Of a stretch of DNA of 11,303 nucleotides, positions 6,696-11,303 are shown piece by piece. The notes under the pieces are model-generated. The model saw nothing but the letters and a program-made list of their open reading frames with translations, searched no databases and had not been told where the DNA came from. The position numbers were made by a program, and so were the translations under genes. Each line of letters starts with the position of its first letter. The stretch's first letter is position 1. The stretch comes from Pasteurellaceae bacterium (lineage in GTDB: Bacteria > Pseudomonadota > Gammaproteobacteria > Enterobacterales > Pasteurellaceae), in NCBI GenBank assembly GCA_900756875.1, contig CAAELW010000100.1:1-11303 (forward strand), written 5' to 3'.

Positions 6696-7199
6696 TTATC
6701 TTTCCTTAGATTGCGACGTACGTGTCATCTTTGAGGCTCTAATCAATGCCCATAAGCCGAAAATTCCAACAATATAACCAATACCACCAATAATGTCGTG
6801 TAGGTAAATTTTGTCTTTCAATTTAGAGATATCTTCGCGTACCAACATCAACGAATTGTCGCTATTATTTGTGGTTTGCGCGGATACTCTGTTGGCAACA
6901 ATTGAGGCTCGATGCCCTTCTTCACCTTCTATCACTACTTTAATGGCACCTTCGGCAGTAGTATGGATAGGATAGGCAAATTGCCCATCGTGATCCGTTT
7001 TGCCTTCCAATATAGGTGCGTCCTGGCCAGCTTGCCAAATCTCCATATAGGTTTCTGCCGCTGGGGTCATATCGGAATAATAAGCTTTGCCAGAGACTGT
7101 GCGTCCATCGTATTGTGCAAAAACATGCAAACTATGAGCCAATGCTGATGGCGCGCACAGCAAGGTGAAAAGTGCGGTTAAAAATACAACCCTTTTCAT
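6696..7199 (-). CDS. nikL: Nickel transporter accessory protein NikL (membrane-anchored, CbiL-like)
   Basis: Auxiliary component of NikKLMQO importers, periplasmic with a C-terminal membrane anchor. The 167 residues comprise a signal peptide (1-21, cleavage predicted after SALA), a beta-rich domain (about 22-110) with motifs such as GKAYYSDMTPA and GKTDHDGQF, a charged linker (REDISKLKDK, 121-130) and a transmembrane helix near 136-154 followed by basic residues. Mature NikL would start HSLH, with histidines at positions 1 and 4, a plausible metal-binding N-terminus. The start overlaps the nikK stop by one base (TAATG). The exact role is less well known than for NikM/Q/O. Function is assigned from gene order and the family's look. 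Confidence 0.85.
   Translation of the reverse strand: MKRVVFLTALFTLLCAPSALAHSLHVFAQYDGRTVSGKAYYSDMTPAAETYMEIWQAGQDAPILEGKTDHDGQFAYPIHTTAEGAIKVVIEGEEGHRASIVANRVSAQTTNNSDNSLMLVREDISKLKDKIYLHDIIGGIGYIVGIFGLWALIRASKMTRTSQSKER
7170..7178 (+). repeat. DNA uptake signal sequence (USS)
   Basis: AAGTGCGGT followed by TAAAAATA, a good extended match; antisense to the nikL signal-peptide codons, so the USS shares sequence with a region of low coding constraint. Confidence 0.85.
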
Positions 7200-7882
7200 T
7201 ATTTCGCATCAAAAGTTAGCATATATTCAACACTACGTTTGGTATAGTCAGGATTGTCTTTAACCGGCTCATCAAATTCAGCCCAGACTTTGTTATAACC
7301 CGCTTTAGGCGTGAATTGTGCAACCCCTTTTTCATTGGTTAAGTTGAATGGTTGATCTTCGCCTAAACCCACTTTGATGCCTTGTACAGGTTTACCTTTT
7401 ACTAACACGAGAATATCGAGTGGTTGTCCCGCTTTCGGTTCACTTTGAGGGATTAATTCATAATCCATGTTGTGTGATTTACTCGCTTGCGCATCCCAGT
7501 GTAAAATCGCTTTGCCAAATTTAACCGGATTAACACTAAGTACAGCATCAGGTGCTTGTTGTTTGGTTTTTTCTACATATTTACCGCTTGGTAATTTTGA
7601 CCAAACACCATTATCAAAGCGAATAAATGCGATGGCTGCATCAGGTGCAGCAAAGTGTGCTTCGCCTTGCTTGAAGGTGACCTCAGCATTTTGTAATTGG
7701 CCTTTAGCATCAAGTAGGCGTACTGCTTTTAATTTGCTTTGAGGATAGGTTTCAGTTTCCTCATGACCAAATTTAACCACATATTGCCCTTTTGCATCCT
7801 TAACAGGCTCCAACCAAACATTATGCGCATTAGCGAGTGATGCACCGAATAGTGCAGTGATAAGTAATGCTGTTTTTTTCAT
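7199..7882 (-). CDS. nikK: Periplasmic nickel-uptake protein NikK (DUF4198 family)
   Basis: First gene of the nickel importer operon. It is a secreted DUF4198-type protein thought to bind or hand over nickel in the periplasm for NikLMQO. The 227-residue protein has a signal peptide MKKTALLITALFGASLANA, giving a mature protein that starts HNVWLEP. DUF4198 proteins typically keep this N-terminal His followed by a WLEP-like motif. The body is beta-rich with GHEETE near residue 40, GKPVQGIKVGLGED, and a C-terminal segment with NKVWAEFDEPVKDNPDYTKRSVEYMLTF features. There is no transmembrane anchor. AAGGAG lies about seven bases before the ATG on the minus strand. It is transcribed from the MerR-type promoter immediately upstream. 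Nickel specificity is inferred from the operon, not from the protein itself. Confidence 0.88.
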   Translation of the reverse strand: MKKTALLITALFGASLANAHNVWLEPVKDAKGQYVVKFGHEETETYPQSKLKAVRLLDAKGQLQNAEVTFKQGEAHFAAPDAAIAFIRFDNGVWSKLPSGKYVEKTKQQAPDAVLSVNPVKFGKAILHWDAQASKSHNMDYELIPQSEPKAGQPLDILVLVKGKPVQGIKVGLGEDQPFNLTNEKGVAQFTPKAGYNKVWAEFDEPVKDNPDYTKRSVEYMLTFDAK

Positions 7883-7920
7883 GGAAGTTCTCCTTTTCTA
7901 ACATGTGAACACTGTGGTAA

Positions 7921-7951
7921 AGTATAAAATATGAAGTAACTTCAGAGTCAA
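7921..7951 (-). promoter_or_regulatory. MerR-type promoter and NimR operator for nikKLMQO
   Basis: On the minus strand, -35 TTGACT (7951-7946) and -10 TATACT (7926-7921) are separated by exactly 19 bp, the overlong spacer typical of promoters activated by MerR-family proteins through DNA distortion. Inside the spacer lies a perfect palindrome TGAAGT-T-ACTTCA (7932-7944). The promoter drives nikK and sits next to the divergent merR-family gene. Metal-bound NimR is expected to control it. The sign of the nickel response cannot be read from the sequence. Confidence 0.88.
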
Positions 7952-7968
7952 GTGTAATTTAGTAAAAA

Positions 7969-8382
7969 ATGAAAATCGGTCAACTAGCCAATATCGTTGG
8001 CTGTACGGTAGAAGCGGTACGTTTCTATGAAAAACAAGGATTAATCGAACCCGCCAAGCGAACAAGTGGTAATTTCCGAGTTTATACGGAAGAGCATTTG
8101 AAACAACTTTCTTTTATTTGTTATTGCCGTAGTTTGGATATTTCACTAAAAGAAATCAAAATGTTGCTCAATCCTCAATGTGCCACTCAAGAGCAGGAAA
8201 GGGAAATTAATGAGCTGCTAGATCGACATATTCGAGAAGTATCAAAACGGATCCATGAATTGGCTCACTTGAGAATTCGCTTAATTCAGCTCAAAGGCAA
8301 ATGTAGTCAGTTTGAGCAAAATAATGATTTAATGAATACCTTATTGCAGCATAGTGGCATTAATTTTGTGCCACTAAAATGA
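7969..8382 (+). CDS. nimR: Nickel-responsive MerR-family regulator NimR
   Basis: Transcription factor predicted to control the divergent nikKLMQO operon. The 137-residue protein begins MKIGQLANIVGCTVEAVRFYEKQGLI, the MerR winged-helix DNA-binding domain (1-70, with RTSGNFRVYTEEHLKQLSFI as the wing). A long dimerisation helix (about 76-112) follows, then a short tail. Cysteines are C12, C51, C53, C71 and C112. C71 and C112 correspond to sensor positions of the CadR/ZntR/PbrR group, but the third sensor cysteine near residue 119 is missing and histidines (H88, H97, H100, H128) are available, which fits a nickel rather than cadmium or lead sensor. H. influenzae NimR is the named homologue with the same divergent layout. 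No clear ribosome site precedes the ATG (only AGTAAAAA). Confidence 0.88.
   Translation: MKIGQLANIVGCTVEAVRFYEKQGLIEPAKRTSGNFRVYTEEHLKQLSFICYCRSLDISLKEIKMLLNPQCATQEQEREINELLDRHIREVSKRIHELAHLRIRLIQLKGKCSQFEQNNDLMNTLLQHSGINFVPLK
8352..8376. repeat. Inverted repeat at the 3' end of nimR
   Basis: TAGTGGCA and TGCCACTA form a perfect 8-bp stem with a 9-base loop, entirely within the last codons of nimR. It is followed by AAAATG on the plus strand and not by a T-run, so it is not a normal terminator. It might stabilise the nimR 3' end or mark a weak stop before hypA. Confidence 0.45.
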
Positions 8383-8518
8383 TGTCTAGCGCGCGTACCA
8401 GTAAAAATTTTTCAAATAACGTTTAAATATCGAACAGTGAAACACAGAAAAGCTGAAAATAAACATTAAAAAAGAGTAAAATTGGAATAGATTGCTTTTT
8501 TATTTTAAGGAGAAAATC

Positions 8519-8860
8519 ATGCATGAGATGTCTCTCTGTCAGAATATTATGGAAATTATTGATCAACAACAGAAAAAGCATGAAATCCATGAAGTGACAG
8601 ATATTTGGCTAGAAATTGGGGCACTGTCTTGTGTCGAGCAAAGTGCGGTAGAATTTTGCTTTGAAATTATGCGTAAAGATACCGTTGCTGAAAACTGTCA
8701 GTTACATTTTATCCATTTACCTGCGATTGCATGGTGCTGGCAATGTCAAAAGGAAGTTGAGATTGAAGCCTATCAAGATTGCTGTCCACATTGTCACAGT
8801 GCATGTTTACAACGTCGAAGTGGCACCGAATTTAGAGTGAAAGAAATTGCCGTAAAATAG
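8519..8860 (+). CDS. hypA: Hydrogenase nickel-incorporation protein HypA
   Basis: Nickel metallochaperone that, with HypB, inserts Ni into the hydrogenase large subunit. The 113-residue protein (E. coli 116) begins MHEMSLC: the amino terminus and H2 form the nickel site in HypA. A zinc-ribbon is formed by C73/C76 and C89/C92 (CWQC and CPHC); C88 is an extra neighbour. I choose the ATG at 8519, not an in-frame ATG at 8492, because MHE is the functional N-terminus and AAGGAG at 8507-8512 is correctly spaced for it. It heads the hyp genes but is followed by a 186-base gap before hypB. The paralogue HybF is possible in principle, but the hyp context favours HypA. No convincing promoter was found in 8383-8518. 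Confidence 0.94.
   Translation: MHEMSLCQNIMEIIDQQQKKHEIHEVTDIWLEIGALSCVEQSAVEFCFEIMRKDTVAENCQLHFIHLPAIAWCWQCQKEVEIEAYQDCCPHCHSACLQRRSGTEFRVKEIAVK
8641..8649 (+). repeat. DNA uptake signal sequence (USS)
   Basis: AAGTGCGGT followed by AGAATTTTGC and a second A/T-rich stretch, an excellent extended match; inside hypA. Confidence 0.85.
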
Positions 8861-9046
8861 CAAGACGTCTAAATTGGCAAATTTAACCTGATCTTTTGAA
8901 TATAAAATACGCTAACTACTTGATAGTATGTATTTATCTCTCGTCAAAGAATATATTTAACATTGAGAATATGGTATTCTAATGCATATGAATTACCATA
9001 GATTCTAAGCATTTACAGAATAAACGAAAAATTATTGAGGTGACTT
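8861..9046 (+). promoter_or_regulatory. Repeat-rich leader between hypA and hypB
   Basis: A 186-base noncoding gap. It contains an exact inverted repeat AGAATA-TGG-TATTCT (8966-8980). It also holds a larger imperfect dyad at 8971-8999 (outer arms ATGGTA and TACCAT, inner arms TTC and GAA with a one-base bulge, centred on ATGCAT) and a direct repeat ATTCTAA(T)GCAT at 8976-8987 and 9002-9012. The hypB ribosome site GAGGTGA is at 9037-9043. No convincing -35/-10 pair was found, though TATAAAAT occurs early in the gap. The layout suggests a regulator site or structured leader for hypB; this is inference. Confidence 0.4.
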
Positions 9047-9853
9047 ATGTGTACAACCTGTGGCTGTGGCCATCCAGACCAAGTCAGAATCGGAGAATTA
9101 CCGCATGTTCATCATGATTCCAATGCGCAACATGCAACAAAACTACCTAATTTTTCTCACTCATCCTTCCGCATGCCAGACTCTCCACAACAAGATGAAA
9201 CTCAGCAACGATTACTGAAAGTAGAACAAGATATTCTCGGTGCAAATAACCAGCTAGCCGATATGAATCGTCGCTTTTTTGCCAACCAGCATATTTTGGC
9301 ACTTAATCTTGTTTCAAGTCCTGGTTCAGGCAAAACAACCTTATTGACGACCACATTAAACGCATTAAAAAATGACTATCCTTGTTATGTGATCGAAGGG
9401 GATCAGCAAACAGAAAACGATGCGGATCGTATTCGTCAAACGGGAGTACCGGCGATTCAAGTTAATACGGGCAAAGGTTGTCACTTAGATGCACAAATGA
9501 TTGGTAATGCATTGGTGAAATTGCAGCCACAGGAAAATAGCCTGATGTTTATTGAAAATGTCGGAAACCTAGTTTGCCCGTCAGAATTTGATTTAGGTGA
9601 GCATGCTAAAGTGGTGATCTTATCCGTAACAGAAGGCGAAGATAAACCGCTAAAATATCCACATATGTTTGCGGCTTCTAAATTAATGATTTTAAACAAA
9701 GTAGATTTACTACCTTACTTGAATTTCGATGTGGAAAAATGTATTGCTTATGCAAAACAAGTAAATCCAACAATTGAGGTTATCCAGTTATCTTCTCAAA
9801 GTGGAGAAGGATTACGGCAATGGCTGGAATGGTTAAAAGCGCAAGAACGATAG
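9047..9853 (+). CDS. hypB: Hydrogenase nickel-incorporation GTPase HypB
   Basis: GTPase that releases nickel to the hydrogenase precursor with HypA. The 268-residue protein starts MCTTCGCG, the high-affinity N-terminal metal motif (C2, C5, C7), followed by a variable linker with scattered histidines (H9, H20, H22, H23, H29, H38). It lacks the long poly-His storage stretch of some homologues. The G domain shows the P-loop SSPGSGKTT (90-98), EGDQQT (117-122), GKGCHLDA with the G-domain metal ligands C145/H146, ENVGNLVCP with C177, and NKVD (217-220). [13 protein letters not shown] is nearly identical to E. coli HypB. The strong GAGGTGA site supports the ATG. The stop overlaps the ribosome site of hypD; no hypC follows. 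Confidence 0.96.
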   Translation: MCTTCGCGHPDQVRIGELPHVHHDSNAQHATKLPNFSHSSFRMPDSPQQDETQQRLLKVEQDILGANNQLADMNRRFFANQHILALNLVSSPGSGKTTLLTTTLNALKNDYPCYVIEGDQQTENDADRIRQTGVPAIQVNTGKGCHLDAQMIGNALVKLQPQENSLMFIENVGNLVCPSEFDLGEHAKVVILSVTEGEDKPLKYPHMFAASKLMILNKVDLLPYLNFDVEKCIAYAKQVNPTIEVIQLSSQSGEGLRQWLEWLKAQER

Positions 9854-9862
9854 GAGCATCAA

Positions 9863-10975
9863 ATGCAGTTTGTTGATGAATTTCGTGATCCTGAACTGGC
9901 AAAAAGTCTGTTGCAGCGACTACAAAAAATAATGGAAAAACAACCGCACTTTACGCCAGAAAATCCGTTATATCTGATGGAGGTCTGCGGCGGACATACC
10001 CATACCATTTTTAAATTTGGACTAGATCGTCTATTACCCAAAAGTATTGAGTTTATTCACGGTCCAGGCTGTCCGGTGTGTGTGTTACCAATGGGGCGAA
10101 TCGATGTTTGTATTGAGATTGCTCGTCATCCAGAAGTGATTTTCTGTACCTTCGGTGATGCCATGCGAGTACGCGGACGTTTAGGTTCATTATTAGAAGC
10201 CAAAGCACAGGGCGCAGATGTTCGAATCGTTTATTCACCGCTTGATGCATTGAATATCGCATCAAATAATCCAGACAAAAAAGTGGTGTTCTTTTCACTC
10301 GGTTTTGAAACGACGATGCCGAGTGCCGCGATTACCTTGCAACAAGCAAAAAAACAGCAGGTAAAAAACTTTTTTGTGGTGTGCCAAAATATTACCATCA
10401 TCCCGACATTACACAGCTTATTGTCGCAAGGACAAGTAAAAATTGATGGCTTTATTGCGCCAGGTCATGTCAGTATGGTGATTGGTTCTGAACCTTACCA
10501 AGAGTTGTGTGACACCTATCATAAGCCTTTTGTTATCACTGGTTTTGAACCTTTAGATATCCTACAAGCAATTTTAATGTTGGTAACACAGATTGCTGAA
10601 CAACGCTGTGAAGTGGAAAATCAGTATAAACGCATTGTGCACCAACATGGCAATCTGTTGGCACAACAGGCAATAAGCGAAGTATTCCGCTTGAAAGCCA
10701 GCAGCGAATGGCGTGGATTGGGCGAAATTGCAGAATCTGGCGTAGAACTGACAGATGATTATCAATGCTTTGACGCAGAAGCGCATTTTGCTTGTCAGCC
10801 ACATCAAGTTGCAGATGATCCGGATTCTCGCTGCGGTGATGTATTAATCGGTAAATGCAAGCCGGCTGATTGCCCATTATTTGCTAAAAAATGTAATCCA
10901 GACAATGCTTATGGTGCGTTGATGGTGTCTTCCGAAGGGGCATGTGCGGCCTATTATCAATACAGACGAGAATAA
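9863..10975 (+). CDS. hypD: Hydrogenase formation protein HypD
   Basis: Iron-sulfur scaffold on which the Fe(CN)2CO group is built together with HypC, HypE and HypF. The 370-residue protein (E. coli 373) carries CGGHTH (C42), HGPGCPVCVLP (C70, C73) and GFETTMP, motifs needed for Fe binding and thiol redox. Its C-terminal 4Fe-4S region has cysteines at about 324, 332, 337 and 344 (RCGDVLIGKCKPADCPLF) with C361 near the end (SEGACAAYY). The ATG at 9863 follows AGGAG at 9852-9856, which overlaps the hypB stop, so hypB and hypD are co-translated. Its partner HypC, often encoded just upstream or downstream, is absent: hypB precedes it by nine bases and hypE follows by four. Confidence 0.96.
   Translation: MQFVDEFRDPELAKSLLQRLQKIMEKQPHFTPENPLYLMEVCGGHTHTIFKFGLDRLLPKSIEFIHGPGCPVCVLPMGRIDVCIEIARHPEVIFCTFGDAMRVRGRLGSLLEAKAQGADVRIVYSPLDALNIASNNPDKKVVFFSLGFETTMPSAAITLQQAKKQQVKNFFVVCQNITIIPTLHSLLSQGQVKIDGFIAPGHVSMVIGSEPYQELCDTYHKPFVITGFEPLDILQAILMLVTQIAEQRCEVENQYKRIVHQHGNLLAQQAISEVFRLKASSEWRGLGEIAESGVELTDDYQCFDAEAHFACQPHQVADDPDSRCGDVLIGKCKPADCPLFAKKCNPDNAYGALMVSSEGACAAYYQYRRE
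9943..9951 (-). repeat. DNA uptake signal sequence (USS), minus orientation
   Basis: ACCGCACTT near the start of hypD; on the minus strand the core is followed by TGTTTTTCC and a second T-rich tract, an excellent extended match. Confidence 0.85.
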
Positions 10976-10979
10976 AACA

Positions 10980-11303
10980 ATGACTGATTTTATTACGATG
11001 GCACACGGAAATGGCGGTGCCACAATGCAAGAGTTGATCCGCGATTATTTTGTTGAGGCATTTGATAACCCGATACTTTCACAAGGCGAAGATCAGGCTC
11101 GCATTGCTTTACAAGAAATAAACGCTTTGGGCGGAACGTTGGCATTTTCTACCGACAGCTTTGTGATTGATCCGATTTTTTTCCCTGGTGGTGACATTGG
11201 TAAACTCGCCGTGTGTGGTACAGCTAACGATGTAGCGGTATGCGGTGCTGTACCTAAATATTTATCCTGTGGCTTTATTTTGGAAGAAGGTTTACCACTA
11301 GAA
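10980..11303 (+). CDS. hypE: Hydrogenase expression/formation protein HypE, N-terminal part
   Basis: Partial: 108 codons from the ATG at 10980 to the window edge, no stop. HypE dehydrates the carbamoylated C-terminal cysteine passed on from HypF into a thiocyanate, the source of the CN ligands on the active-site iron. The visible part matches the HypE N-terminus: MAHGNGGATMQELI (6-19), GEDQARIAL, FSTDSFVIDPIFFPGGDIGKLAVCGTANDVAV and YLSCGFILEEGLPLE. These belong to the ATP-binding, PurM-like fold, with FSTDS and GTANDVAV among its nucleotide-site motifs. It begins four bases after the hypD stop without a clear ribosome site, so translation probably depends on coupling to hypD. Confidence 0.95.
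   Translation, partial: MTDFITMAHGNGGATMQELIRDYFVEAFDNPILSQGEDQARIALQEINALGGTLAFSTDSFVIDPIFFPGGDIGKLAVCGTANDVAVCGAVPKYLSCGFILEEGLPLE

Noticed and set aside
8352..8382. Intrinsic terminator for nimR
   Set aside because: The stem is good, but it lies inside the coding region and is followed by A, not T.
8484..8495. Sigma-54-like GG...GC element before hypA
   Set aside because: Only 8 bases separate GG and GC where 10 are required, and the remaining consensus is poor.
8492..8518. Upstream ATG start for hypA
   Set aside because: HypA needs the MHE amino terminus for nickel binding, and AAGGAG is spaced for the ATG at 8519.
1..11303. CRISPR arrays, tRNA or rRNA genes, insertion sequences
   Set aside because: No regularly spaced long repeats, no tRNA-like cloverleaf, no transposase and no terminal inverted repeats were seen.

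Overview
The window is a nickel-hydrogenase locus from a member of the Pasteurellaceae. Two things point there. The 9-bp Haemophilus-type DNA uptake signal AAGTGCGGT occurs eight times (either strand), mostly followed by A/T-rich stretches as in genuine uptake sites. The genes are also closest in order and sequence to what I remember of enterobacterial FHL/Hyp proteins and Haemophilus nikKLMQO-nimR. The genus cannot be fixed from this sequence alone; Haemophilus or Aggregatibacter fits the uptake-signal type better than Actinobacillus pleuropneumoniae.

Region 1 (1-2380, + strand) is the 3' end of a formate hydrogenlyase (FHL) operon of the hyc/hyf type. It holds the last 14 codons of the large hydrogenase subunit (the C-terminal tail removed during maturation), the polyferredoxin subunit HyfH/HycF, the small subunit HyfI/HycG, the assembly protein HycH/HyfJ and the maturation protease HycI. 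Region 2 (2381-4767) is the selenoprotein formate dehydrogenase-H gene fdhF. It has an in-frame TGA (selenocysteine) at codon 142, its own upstream region with a well-placed candidate FNR promoter, and a strong intrinsic terminator.

Region 3 (4801-7882, - strand) is a tightly packed five-gene ECF-type nickel importer operon, nikKLMQO. It is divergent from a MerR-family regulator gene (nimR, 7969-8382). Their shared 86-bp gap contains a textbook MerR-type promoter for nikK: a 19-bp spacer with a perfect 13-bp palindrome inside it.

Region 4 (8519-11303, + strand) holds hydrogenase accessory genes hypA, hypB, hypD and the start of hypE. hypC is absent from its common place between hypB and hypD, and a 186-bp gap with unexplained repeats separates hypA from hypB.

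The genes form one functional unit. NikKLMQO brings in Ni2+ under NimR control. HypA/HypB deliver it. HypD/HypE (with an unseen HypC and HypF) build the Fe(CN)2CO group. HycI then clips the large-subunit tail, and the finished hydrogenase couples to FdhF to turn formate into CO2 and H2. I see no wholly new system. The most interesting points are regulatory: the divergent SECIS stem, hairpins between hyfI and hycH and at the predicted fdhF 5' end, the repeat-rich hypB leader, and the lack of hypC.
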